6,045 nt of DNA from Candidatus Didemnitutus sp. (GCA_030682505.1 JAUXOH010000364.1:1-6045); one strand, 5' to 3'. Shown: positions 1 through 6,045, counted from the stretch's first letter. The notes: generated by a model not told the origin, from the letters alone. Numbers and translations are program-made.

Positions 1-33
1 ATCCGGCCTGTCCAGTTTTCGGGGTCCACCTCA
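1..33. mobile_element. Terminal inverted repeat of an IS3-family-like insertion sequence (end only)
   Basis: Read on the minus strand from position 33 down to 9, the sequence starts TGAGGTGGACCCC and continues GAAAACTGGACA. From memory, IS3-family termini have this layout: an outer TGA, a CCC(C) block, then TGGACA towards the interior. That polarity puts the element body to the left of the window and its outer boundary at 33. No transposase is visible because only the tip is present, and no inward-facing partner repeat occurs in the rest of the window. The 3-4 bases after 33 (GAC/GACT) would be the candidate target duplication, whose second copy is off-window. The family assignment rests on recognition, not alignment. 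Confidence 0.5.
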
Positions 34-195
34 GACTAGGGCCGACTCAAGGTCCCGCGCCCTTCCGAGGGAAAGCCATCCATCTGCGTAGTCTTTCAAT
101 ATAAATTCGCCAACGTAGATGACCGCAGATGCCACATACCACCAAAAAGGCAGGTGAAAATTGTAAATGAGGATGCAGGCTATGACTAAGGTCAT
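31..195 (-). CDS. Small hydrophobic protein, probably 3'-truncated by the adjacent IS end
   Basis: This 54-codon frame starts at the ATG at 193-195 and ends at the TGA at 31-33. The N-terminal half is strongly hydrophobic (MTLVIACILIYNF, then a segment with FWWYVASAVIYVGEFIL), which suggests one long membrane segment or a hairpin of two short ones. A soluble tail of about 20 residues follows (KDYADGWLSLGRARDLES). The composition looks protein-like rather than random. I do not recognise the family. The stop codon coincides with the outer TGA of the putative IS repeat, so the natural C-terminus was probably removed by insertion and the frame is likely a remnant. There is no clear Shine-Dalgarno sequence before the ATG. 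It lies in the same frame just after the Sel1-like fragment, with 18 bases between that stop and this start. Confidence 0.4.
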   Translation of the reverse strand: MTLVIACILIYNFHLPFWWYVASAVIYVGEFILKDYADGWLSLGRARDLESALV

Positions 196-213
196 GGTGA
201 TGGAATTTTGTTG

Positions 214-377
214 TTAGTTCTTCTTCCCAATTGATTCGAATCGCTCCTTCGCCAGTTTGGTTGCCTCGGCAATTTGCTCTTTGGTCATCTGCTTTTCTGC
301 GGTGCTGCGCTCCGTCGACATATCAAAACCGGCAGCGGTCGCTAGATTGAACCACACATGTAGGTCTTACCGTAATT
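214..377 (-). pseudogene. 3' end of a Sel1-repeat (TPR-like) protein gene, frameshifted
   Basis: Read from 377 down, the minus strand gives NYGKTYM. After a shift of frame it continues WFNLATAAG, then AEKQMTKEQIAEATKLAKE and a basic tail, ending at the TAA at 214-216. This is the characteristic last module of many bacterial Sel1-repeat proteins, usually (Y)MWFNLA..AG followed about 20 residues later by a MTPEQIAEAQ-like helix. The two halves lie in different frames. The plus-strand run CACACA at 353-358 carries one extra CA unit, and removing it restores ATG TGG TTC AAT CTA (MWFNL). No earlier repeat units could be recognised upstream. A 35-residue frame could start at the internal ATG at 319-321, but it would hold only the terminal helix. 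Sel1 proteins are usually solenoid scaffolds for protein-protein contacts. This copy looks dead. Confidence 0.65.
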
Positions 378-573
378 CGATTTGTTTCCGAGGGTGCGCG
401 ATGAATATCTCGTTCGGGCATTTGCAACAGTAATGAATGGGGTGGCCCGTGGCTGGACTTAGACAAATGATAGAGGCATTGGCAAGCGGGCCGTACTGAC
501 GGCGTCGTGTCAGCTTAGGATAGCTAGCGTCCCAGCGATTCAGTCCCCTAGACGGCCGGTATGCGGCTCCGAC
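370..573 (-). other. Open stretch without a start codon downstream of deoA; possible gene remnant
   Basis: After the deoA stop (574-576) the same minus-strand frame stays open for 68 codons, to the TAA at 367-369. It contains no ATG, GTG or TTG codon, so it cannot be an ordinary independent gene. Its translation includes a cysteine-rich patch, HYCCKCPNEIFIAHP, which resembles half of a zinc-ribbon but has no second cysteine pair. The stretch could be a decayed gene fragment, a former extension, or chance. I see no Rho-independent terminator for deoA here: a 5-bp stem with an 8-base loop at 496-513 lacks a T-tract. Nothing else can be supported in this interval. Confidence 0.25.
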
Positions 574-1899
574 CTACTGAATCAAGTCTTGGATCAACGG
601 CTCCGACTGCGGCTTGGTGGCGGAGAATTTGATCGCCGCGCGGAGGTGCGCCTCGGCTTGGGCGCCTTTGGCGTCGTCGTTGACGTGCAGGGTGCAAAGA
701 CGGGTGCCGGGAGCGACGGGTTCGCCGATCTTGATCAAGTCTGCGATGCCGACGGCGTGATCAACCGCGTCCGTCACGGCCGCGCGACCGCCGCCGAGCG
801 CCATGATGGCGTGGCCGCACGTGAGCGCATCGACTTCGCTCACGAAGCCCTGGTCATTGGCGAGGGCCTTGACCTCAATCCGCTTCTTGGCGGTGGGCAG
901 AATCGTGTAGTCGTCCACCACGCGGGCGTCGCCGCCTTGGGCGACGCACATCTCGCGGAACTTCTGCAGCGCGGAGCCGTTGGCGATCGCGGCCTCCATC
1001 TTGGCGCGCGCATCGGCCTCGTCCTTCGCCGCGCCGCCCAGAATCAGCATGTGACCGGTGAGCGCATAGGTGACCTCCATCAAATCCGTCGGGCCATTGC
1101 CCTTCAAGCACTCGATGGATTCGATCACCTCGGTGGTGTGGCCGGCGCAACGGCCGAGCGGCTGGCTCATCGCGGTGAGCAGGGCGCGCACGGGTTTGCC
1201 AGAAACCTTGCCAATTGCGACCATGGCGCGGGCCAGTTCGAGCGCCTGGGCCTTGGTCTTCATGAACGCGCCCTTGCCGAACTTCACGTCGAGCACGAGC
1301 GAATCGATGCCCTCCGCGAGTTTCTTGCTCATGATGCTGGCGCAGATCAAGGGAATGCATTCCACCGTGCCGGTGACATCGCGCAACGCGTAGAGCTTGC
1401 GGTCGGCGGGCACGATTTGCGGCGTCTGGCCGATCATGGCGGCGCCGACCTTCTGCAAGATGGCACGGAACTCCGGCACCGAGAGACCGACCCGGAAACC
1501 CGGAATAGCTTCGAGCTTGTCGAGCGTGCCGCCGGTGTGGCCGAGGCCGCGGCCGGACATCATCGGCACGGAAATGCCGCAGGCGGCCGCGAGGGGAGCG
1601 AGGATGAGCGAGACTTTGTCGCCCACCCCGCCGGTGGAGTGCTTGTCGACCTTGGCGCCGGGCAGGTCGCTCAGGTCGATCACCTCGCCGGAGTTCATCA
1701 TCGCGTCCGTCAGCCACGCGGTTTCCTCGGGCGTCATGCCGCGCCAGAAAATCGCCATCAACAGCGCGGTCGCTTGGTATTCGGCAAACTCGCCGTTCGC
1801 GACCCCGTTGGCGAAGAACTGGATCTCTTCACGGGTGAGCGCACCACCGTCGCGCTTCTTGATGATGATGTTCTGCGGAAAATACTTGGCGCTGCTCAT
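574..1899 (-). CDS. deoA: Thymidine phosphorylase (pyrimidine-nucleoside phosphorylase family)
   Basis: This enzyme reversibly phosphorolyses thymidine, and in some members uridine or deoxyuridine, to the free base and (deoxy)ribose-1-phosphate. It is a cytosolic pyrimidine salvage and catabolic step. The 441 residues match the family length (E. coli DeoA is about 440). The phosphate-binding KHSTGG is at residues 86-91. The family signature SGRGLGHTGGTLDKLE is at 115-130. The base-binding ALRDVT and ASIMSKK segments place Arg173, Ser188 and Lys192 where E. coli has its substrate contacts. The C-terminal domain, with GFVSEVD and ALGGGR, spans about 345-415. The active site appears complete. 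The start chosen is the ATG at 1897-1899, because the family N-terminus begins here (KKRDGGALT at 14-22). The same frame is open further upstream, to 2238, but there it overlaps the neighbouring membrane-protein gene. There is no good Shine-Dalgarno sequence. With only 11 bases after the upstream stop, translational coupling is plausible. Assignment as deoA rather than pdp is less certain than the family call. Confidence 0.93.
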   Translation of the reverse strand: MSSAKYFPQNIIIKKRDGGALTREEIQFFANGVANGEFAEYQATALLMAIFWRGMTPEETAWLTDAMMNSGEVIDLSDLPGAKVDKHSTGGVGDKVSLILAPLAAACGISVPMMSGRGLGHTGGTLDKLEAIPGFRVGLSVPEFRAILQKVGAAMIGQTPQIVPADRKLYALRDVTGTVECIPLICASIMSKKLAEGIDSLVLDVKFGKGAFMKTKAQALELARAMVAIGKVSGKPVRALLTAMSQPLGRCAGHTTEVIESIECLKGNGPTDLMEVTYALTGHMLILGGAAKDEADARAKMEAAIANGSALQKFREMCVAQGGDARVVDDYTILPTAKKRIEVKALANDQGFVSEVDALTCGHAIMALGGGRAAVTDAVDHAVGIADLIKIGEPVAPGTRLCTLHVNDDAKGAQAEAHLRAAIKFSATKPQSEPLIQDLIQ

Positions 1900-1910
1900 G
1901 GGGGAAGAAT

Positions 1911-2471
1911 TCAACCGATGTCCGACGCGGCCGTCGAGGGGTTTTCCAGGGCCAGCGCCACGGCGCGGCGCTGACGGTAATACCAAAAGGAGAGGCCGCC
2001 CTGATAAAGCGTGCTGACGCCGAGCAGCATCGTGCAGATGAGAAAGTTCATGGTGCGCAGCAGGAGTTCCCGGTCGTCCTCGGGGTTCAGGCCGGCCTCG
2101 ACCATTTTCGCCGTCAGTTGTTCGCGCGCCGGACCGGGAATCTCCAGCCAGTAAGCGGCCGAGTCGAAATACTGCCAGCGCCAGAAAGCATAGCCGACAA
2201 TCACGGTGTAGAGGCAGCCTTGCGCGCCCGTGAGCCATTGCAGGCCATCAATCCACCGGTCCCGCAGACGCTGGTAGCCATGCCATTCCATGGCTCCGGC
2301 GGCGAGGGCCAGGCCAGAAAAGCCGGCAAAAACCCAACTGCCGCTGAGCAGGCTGAGCCCGAGGCTCGCACTCGCGCAGACGATCACGCTGAGACTGTCG
2401 AAACGCGCGATGGCCAGCACGCGCTGCAGCTTGCGTTCGGGTTGGACCGGAGGTGGCGGGGATTTCGTCAT
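1911..2471 (-). CDS. Four-helix membrane protein of unknown function (paralogue B)
   Basis: This 186-residue predicted inner-membrane protein has a short proline-rich cytoplasmic-like N-terminus. Four hydrophobic segments lie near residues 25-43, 45-61, 83-97 and 140-157. A charged loop at about 100-138 (PGPAREQLTAKMVEAGLNPEDD) lies between helices 3 and 4. It is clearly paralogous to the upstream gene. Shared landmarks are G-x-MExHG-x-x-RL after helix 2 (here GAMEWHGYQRL at 59-69), DGLxWL-x-x-x-Q (75-84), and LYQGGLxFxYxR in helix 4 (155-166). The ATG at 2469-2471 is supported by a GAGGAA Shine-Dalgarno nine bases upstream. I do not recognise a named family, and there is no catalytic motif or signal peptide. 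Its position directly before deoA suggests one transcript, but a link to nucleoside metabolism is only inference. Confidence 0.8.
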   Translation of the reverse strand: MTKSPPPPVQPERKLQRVLAIARFDSLSVIVCASASLGLSLLSGSWVFAGFSGLALAAGAMEWHGYQRLRDRWIDGLQWLTGAQGCLYTVIVGYAFWRWQYFDSAAYWLEIPGPAREQLTAKMVEAGLNPEDDRELLLRTMNFLICTMLLGVSTLYQGGLSFWYYRQRRAVALALENPSTAASDIG

Positions 2472-2480
2472 TGCAGAACT

Positions 2481-2486
2481 TTCCTC
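2481..2486 (-). promoter_or_regulatory. Shine-Dalgarno of membrane protein B
   Basis: The minus strand reads GAGGAA (in the context GAGGAAAG) nine bases before the ATG at 2469-2471, a near-ideal spacing that supports this start. It is the strongest ribosome binding site in the cluster. Confidence 0.65.
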
Positions 2487-2535
2487 ATGGGGCTGTGCCC
2501 ATCAGACACGCCAAGCTGGGCGTCGTCACGTTCCA

Positions 2536-3057
2536 TTACACGCCCGGCACCGTTAACGCTTCGATCACGAGGGGGGATTTGCGCCGATAGAAGAAGGCGA
2601 GTCCCCCTTGGTAAAGCAGCGTGGCCAAAATGATCGCGCTGTAGAAGGCGCGGAAAAACAGCTGCACCATTTGCACAATATCCGCCCGGGTGATGCCAGC
2701 CTCGCTCAGCACGGTTTCCATTTCCGGGGTGAGGTTGGAGAGCACGGTTTCGCCGTCGAGGCTGAAGAGCCGGCTGACGGCATAGACGAGCAACACGCTG
2801 AGCAGAAAAAGCTGGGAGCGGACGAGCCAGGTCAGGCCGTCCGCCTGGTGTCGCTTCAATCGGCGATGGCCGTGGATCTCCATGACGCCGCTGGCGACGA
2901 CGAGCAGACCGACGCCGAAGCCCAGCAATTCCCCAAAGGCCAGACTGACCAGCGAGCAGAGCCCGGCGAAAAGAGCGACGCTCCAGCCGTTCAGGAGGGA
3001 TATGGTCAGGACCTTTTTGAGCGCCCGCTGAGCCGGCGTAGGGGTGAGGAGGGACAT
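2536..3057 (-). CDS. Four-helix membrane protein of unknown function (paralogue A)
   Basis: This 173-residue predicted inner-membrane protein is first in the leftward cluster. Hydrophobic segments lie near residues 23-40, 43-59, 80-98 and 132-157. An acidic, helical-looking loop follows helix 3 (NLTPEMETVLSEAGITRADI, about 108-127). It shares with the downstream gene the landmarks GVMEIHGHRRL (57-67), DGLTWL (73-78) with a following Gln82, and LYQGGLAFFYRR (148-159), so the pair arose by tandem duplication. The ATG at 3055-3057 is chosen because AGGA lies nine bases upstream. An in-frame ATG at 3171 would add 38 residues of polar, non-membrane sequence that reads like translated spacer and would run almost to the hrpA start. 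The stop is TAA at 2536-2538, and 64 bases separate it from gene B. No family is recognised. The gene is divergent from hrpA and shares its upstream region. Confidence 0.8.
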   Translation of the reverse strand: MSLLTPTPAQRALKKVLTISLLNGWSVALFAGLCSLVSLAFGELLGFGVGLLVVASGVMEIHGHRRLKRHQADGLTWLVRSQLFLLSVLLVYAVSRLFSLDGETVLSNLTPEMETVLSEAGITRADIVQMVQLFFRAFYSAIILATLLYQGGLAFFYRRKSPLVIEALTVPGV

Positions 3058-3066
3058 GTGGCTTGA

Positions 3067-3070
3067 TCCT
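3067..3070 (-). promoter_or_regulatory. Shine-Dalgarno deciding the start of membrane protein A
   Basis: AGGA on the minus strand lies nine bases before the ATG at 3055-3057. A stronger GGGAGG (3074-3079) lies 16 bases away, too far for normal use. Together they favour this start over the upstream in-frame ATG at 3171. Confidence 0.5.
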
Positions 3071-3100
3071 GCGCCTCCCGGAGCAACAAGGAATCCAATA

Positions 3101-3122
3101 CTTCGCGGGGCGACCGCGGAAG
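3101..3122. other. Imperfect inverted repeat in the divergent spacer
   Basis: CTTC-GCGG (3101-3108) pairs with CCGC-(G)-GAAG (3114-3122), giving eight base pairs with one bulged G at 3118 and a five-base loop (3109-3113). No T-tract follows on either strand, so it is not a typical terminator. It could be an operator half-site pair or leader structure, but GC-rich DNA forms such hairpins readily by chance. Confidence 0.3.
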
Positions 3123-3186
3123 CAGTTTGCCACTGTTTCATGCCTCGACGCGGATTCGCTGATTCCCTCACTATGCGGGTTCAGGC

Positions 3187-6045
3187 ATGATTTGGCGTCC
3201 CCCAAACTCCGCGTCCCGTTTACGGATCGAGTTCCCCCCGGAACTGCCGATCAGCGCGCGGGCGGACGAAATCATCGGATTGCTGATGCGGCATCAGGTG
3301 CTGGTGCTGGCGGGCGAGACGGGCTCGGGCAAGACGACCCAGATCCCGAAGATGGTGTTGGCGGCGGGCGGGGGCATGCGCGGCCGGATCGCCTGCACCC
3401 AGCCCCGGCGCGTGGCCGCGGCGTCGGTCTCACGCCGTGTCGCGGAGGAGATGAACGTCACCTATGGTCGTGAGGTGGGCTGCAAGATCCGCTTCGCCGA
3501 CCAGACTTCGCCGGAAACCGTGATCAAGTTCATGACCGACGGCATGCTGCTGGCCGAGTTGCAGGGCGATCCGGAACTGCGGGAATACGATGCGATCATC
3601 GTGGACGAAGCCCACGAGCGGTCGCTCAACATTGATTTCATCCTCGGGCATCTGCGGCGTCTGCGGCTGCGCCGGCCGGAGCTGAAGATCGTCATCACCT
3701 CGGCGACCATCGACACCGAGGCGTTTTCCCAGGCGTTTGATGGCGCGCCGATCATCGAGGTGTCCGGCCGCGTCTATCCGGTCGAGGTGATCTGGTCGCC
3801 GCTGGAAGAAATGAAAGGAGAGAGCGACGAATACACCTACATCGACGGCGCGGTGGAAGCAGTCGAACGCGTGCTGAACGAAAGCAGCAGCGGCGACGTG
3901 CTCGTTTTTTTGCCGACGGAGCGCGACATTCGTGAGACGCGCGATTTGTTGGAGGGCCGGAAGGCCCACCCGATCGAGGTCGTGCCCTTGTTTGGACGAT
4001 TGACCAATGCCGAGCAGCAGCGGGTGTTCTCTCCCACGCAGAAACGGAAGGTGGTGGTGGCAACGAACATCGCGGAAACCTCGCTGACGATTCCGGGGAT
4101 CCGCTTCGTCATCGATACCGGACTGGCGCGGGTGAGCCGCTATGTGCCGCAGAGCCGCACGCGCCGTCTGCCGATAGAGGCGGTGGCGCAAAGCAGCGCC
4201 GAGCAGCGCAAGGGCCGTTGCGGTCGCGTGAGCGACGGTGTGTGCATCCGGTTGTTCTCCGAGGATGATTTCAACGAGCGGCCGCGTTTTGCGCAGCCCG
4301 AGATTCAACGCAGCAATCTGGCGGATGTCATTCTGCGGATGAAGGCGTTCGGGCTGGGCGACATCGAGGAATTTCCCTTTCTCAATGCGCCGCCGACCAA
4401 GGGGATTCGCGCCGGCTACGGCCTGCTCCACGAACTGGGTGCGATCGACGAGGCGGGCGTGCTGACGGACCTCGGGCGCGATCTGGCCCACCTGCCGGTC
4501 GACCCGACGGTCGGACGGATGATCTTGCAAGCGCGGCAGGAGAAGGCGTTGCGCGAAGTGTTGGTGATCGGAGCGGCGTTGAGCATTCAGGACCCCCGCG
4601 AGCGCCCGCTCGACAAACAGGAGAAAGCCGACGCGGCGCATCGCAAATTCACCCACCCCGATTCTGATTTTCTCACGCTCCTCGCCATCTGGGAGGCGTA
4701 TCATGATGAGTTCGAGGCGATGACGCTCGGCAAGCTGCGCAAGTTTTGCACCGCGCACTTCCTTTCGTTCATGCGGATGCGCGAATGGCGCGACGTCCAT
4801 GCGCAACTGGTCGACGTGATCAAGGGGGGGGAGGGGTTTTCCTTTTCGTCGGTTTACGATGGCGTGCCCGCGGCGCGGGAGAAGCAACCGCGACGGAACA
4901 AGCAGCGTGAGCAACCGGACTCCGCGCAGGACCTCGCGCTGACAACGCCCGCTTATCGGGCGATTCACCGTTCCATTCTCTCCGGCCTGCTCGGCAATAT
5001 CGCGACGCGGGACGAGGACGGCACCTACCACGCCGCCCAAGATCGCAAGGTCGCGGTGTTTCCCGGTTCGACGTTGTTGGAGCGGCAGGAGCGAAGAAAG
5101 GCAATCGCGCCGCGCAAGGCTCCGGCCGCGAAGCTCAAGGAGGCTCGGTGGCTGATGGCGGCGGAAATCATGGAAACCGGGCGGATCTACGCGCGCACCT
5201 GTGCGCGCATCGATCCGCACTGGGTGCTCGATCTGGCGGGGCACATCATGCGCACCGCGCACAGCGAACCGTTCTGGAGTGCCGAGGCGGGTCGCGTGCT
5301 CGTGAAGGAGCGGCGGCGCGTTTACAACCTCGAACTCGAAACGCGCTCGGTGAGCTACGGGAAGATCAATCCCGTGCACGCCACGGAGATATTCATTCGC
5401 GAGGGCTTGGTGGGCGACACCATCACGTGGCCGTTGGAATTCATCGCGCACAACCGCCGCCTGCGGGAGGAGACCGAGAGCGTGCTGACGCGCCTGCGCA
5501 GCGCCGGCTACATGGATGTCGATGAAGCGGTCTATCGCTTCTACGCCACCCGGTTGACGCCGCCGATCACGGACGTGCCGGAGTTGGTGAATTTTGTGCG
5601 CCAGCGGCAGGCGAAGGAACCGGGATTTCTGTTCATGGCGGAGGACAACTTGAAACCGCCGGTGGAAATGGAGCACGACGTGCAGGCGTTTCCGGACGAG
5701 CTGCCGTTGGAGAACCGGGCGTTGCCGCTCAATTACTCCTACAAGCCCGGGCAGGATGACGATGGCGTGACGTTGCGGGTTGGTCTCGACGAAGCGAGCG
5801 AGCTGGCGGCGGCGACCTTGGACTGGGCGGTGCCGGGACATTTGTTGGAAAAAATCGAGCTGCTGCTGAAGGCCCTCCCGAAGGAACAGCGGCGCACCTT
5901 GATTCCCTTGGGGGAAACGGCGCGAAAAATCCAGAGCGAGATCCTGTTGCTTGCCGGACGCAACCCGCCGCCGACCTTGCCCGCGGCGTTGGCGGAGGTC
6001 CTGACGGCGCGCCTCGGCGTGCGGATTGATCCACGGATTTGGGCC
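3187..6045 (+). CDS. hrpA: ATP-dependent RNA helicase HrpA (DEAH box), 3' end beyond the window
   Basis: HrpA is a cytosolic DEAH/DExH RNA helicase. In E. coli it acts in mRNA processing and has been linked to resolving stalled ribosomes. The frame runs 953 codons to the window edge without a stop. Walker A GETGSGKTT is at 43-51, motif Ia TQPRRVAA at 71-78, DEAH at 140-143, motif III SAT at 172-174, VLVFLPTERDI at 238-248, motif V ATNIAETSLTI at 292-302 and motif VI QRKGRCGR at 340-347. A winged-helix/ratchet region follows, including ALSIQDPRERP. An OB-fold region begins near 590. The HrpA-specific WLMAAEIMETGRIYAR segment is at 655-670. The start of the C-terminal HrpA domain (DUF3418 type, NYSYKPGQDDDGVTL) is near 849. 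E. coli HrpA has about 1300 residues, so roughly 300 or more may be missing. The ATG at 3187 is the first start after an in-frame TGA at 3160-3162. Its ribosome binding site is weak. All helicase motifs appear intact. Confidence 0.95.
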   Translation, partial: MIWRPPNSASRLRIEFPPELPISARADEIIGLLMRHQVLVLAGETGSGKTTQIPKMVLAAGGGMRGRIACTQPRRVAAASVSRRVAEEMNVTYGREVGCKIRFADQTSPETVIKFMTDGMLLAELQGDPELREYDAIIVDEAHERSLNIDFILGHLRRLRLRRPELKIVITSATIDTEAFSQAFDGAPIIEVSGRVYPVEVIWSPLEEMKGESDEYTYIDGAVEAVERVLNESSSGDVLVFLPTERDIRETRDLLEGRKAHPIEVVPLFGRLTNAEQQRVFSPTQKRKVVVATNIAETSLTIPGIRFVIDTGLARVSRYVPQSRTRRLPIEAVAQSSAEQRKGRCGRVSDGVCIRLFSEDDFNERPRFAQPEIQRSNLADVILRMKAFGLGDIEEFPFLNAPPTKGIRAGYGLLHELGAIDEAGVLTDLGRDLAHLPVDPTVGRMILQARQEKALREVLVIGAALSIQDPRERPLDKQEKADAAHRKFTHPDSDFLTLLAIWEAYHDEFEAMTLGKLRKFCTAHFLSFMRMREWRDVHAQLVDVIKGGEGFSFSSVYDGVPAAREKQPRRNKQREQPDSAQDLALTTPAYRAIHRSILSGLLGNIATRDEDGTYHAAQDRKVAVFPGSTLLERQERRKAIAPRKAPAAKLKEARWLMAAEIMETGRIYARTCARIDPHWVLDLAGHIMRTAHSEPFWSAEAGRVLVKERRRVYNLELETRSVSYGKINPVHATEIFIREGLVGDTITWPLEFIAHNRRLREETESVLTRLRSAGYMDVDEAVYRFYATRLTPPITDVPELVNFVRQRQAKEPGFLFMAEDNLKPPVEMEHDVQAFPDELPLENRALPLNYSYKPGQDDDGVTLRVGLDEASELAAATLDWAVPGHLLEKIELLLKALPKEQRRTLIPLGETARKIQSEILLLAGRNPPPTLPAALAEVLTARLGVRIDPRIWA

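Larger units (their letters stand above)
3058..3186. promoter_or_regulatory. Divergent spacer between the membrane-protein/deoA cluster and hrpA
   Basis: This 129-base interval must hold, or lie near, the promoters of both transcription directions, because the flanking genes face away from each other. I searched both strands for sigma70-like boxes and found nothing convincing. TTGCCA at 3127-3132 has no good -10 box at 16-19 bases. It does contain the hairpin at 3101-3122. The regulatory role follows from gene arrangement, not from a recognised site. Confidence 0.45.

Noticed and set aside
496..513. Possible deoA terminator (CTGAC / GTCAG)
   Set aside because: It has only five base pairs with an eight-base loop and no T-tract on the minus strand.
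1..573. Integron gene-cassette or attC site as explanation for the gene fragments
   Set aside because: No GTTRRRY/RYYYAAC pair with an intervening palindrome was found, and an IS end plus decayed genes explains the region better.
589..1974. 461-codon plus-strand frame antisense to deoA
   Set aside because: It is rich in Gly, Arg, His and Ala without motifs and overlaps a phosphorylase with a complete active site; a codon-bias shadow.
1900..2238. Extending deoA upstream to an ATG at 2238
   Set aside because: The extra 113 residues are arginine/proline-rich, unlike the family, and are an out-of-frame reading of membrane protein B.
2508..2523. Small hairpin (ACGCC / GGCGT) between the two membrane-protein genes
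   Set aside because: It is a five-pair stem with a six-base loop and no T-tract. Chance is likely in GC-rich DNA, and it does not look like a terminator or attenuator.
3058..3171. Extending membrane protein A to an ATG at 3171
   Set aside because: The added 38 residues are polar and spacer-like, and a Shine-Dalgarno fits the ATG at 3055-3057.
2468..3205. 245-codon minus-strand frame overlapping membrane protein A
   Set aside because: It is a different frame with arginine/proline-rich, non-membrane composition, and the paralogy with gene B supports the other frame.
3430..5841. 803-codon open frame antisense to hrpA
   Set aside because: It is a mirror of GC-biased codons. Its translation is arginine/histidine-rich and low-complexity with no domain, while the plus strand carries all the helicase motifs.

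Overview
The window looks like a high-GC bacterial chromosome segment. The codon use is strongly GC-biased, which also produces long spurious antisense frames. The pairing of an HrpA-type DEAH helicase with a thymidine phosphorylase would suit a Verrucomicrobiota/Opitutaceae-like organism, but that is an inference without a database search.

Region 1-573 is visibly less GC-rich than the rest and holds no intact recognisable gene. Positions 1-33 resemble the terminal inverted repeat of an IS3-family insertion sequence whose body lies off the left edge. On the minus strand beside it is a 54-codon membrane-protein frame (31-195) whose stop codon is the outermost TGA of that repeat. Next comes the 3' end of a Sel1-repeat protein gene (214-377) broken by a 2-base frameshift. 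Last is a 68-codon open stretch without a start codon (370-573), which follows the deoA stop in the same frame. The region reads as a small graveyard of accessory genes trimmed by a mobile element.

Region 574-3057 (minus strand) is a compact cluster transcribed right to left. It holds two tandem paralogous four-helix membrane proteins of unknown function (2536-3057, then 1911-2471), followed 11 bases later by a complete thymidine phosphorylase gene, deoA (574-1899). The spacing suggests co-transcription and possible translational coupling.

Region 3058-3186 is a 129-base divergent intergenic spacer with an imperfect hairpin and no convincing sigma70-type promoter. From 3187 to the right edge, the plus strand carries the first 953 codons of hrpA, a DEAH-box RNA helicase, cut by the window end inside its C-terminal region. 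The long frames antisense to deoA and hrpA are shadows.

No RNA gene, CRISPR array, phage module or defence system is visible. The least explained parts are the paralogous membrane-protein pair tied to deoA and the decayed left flank.
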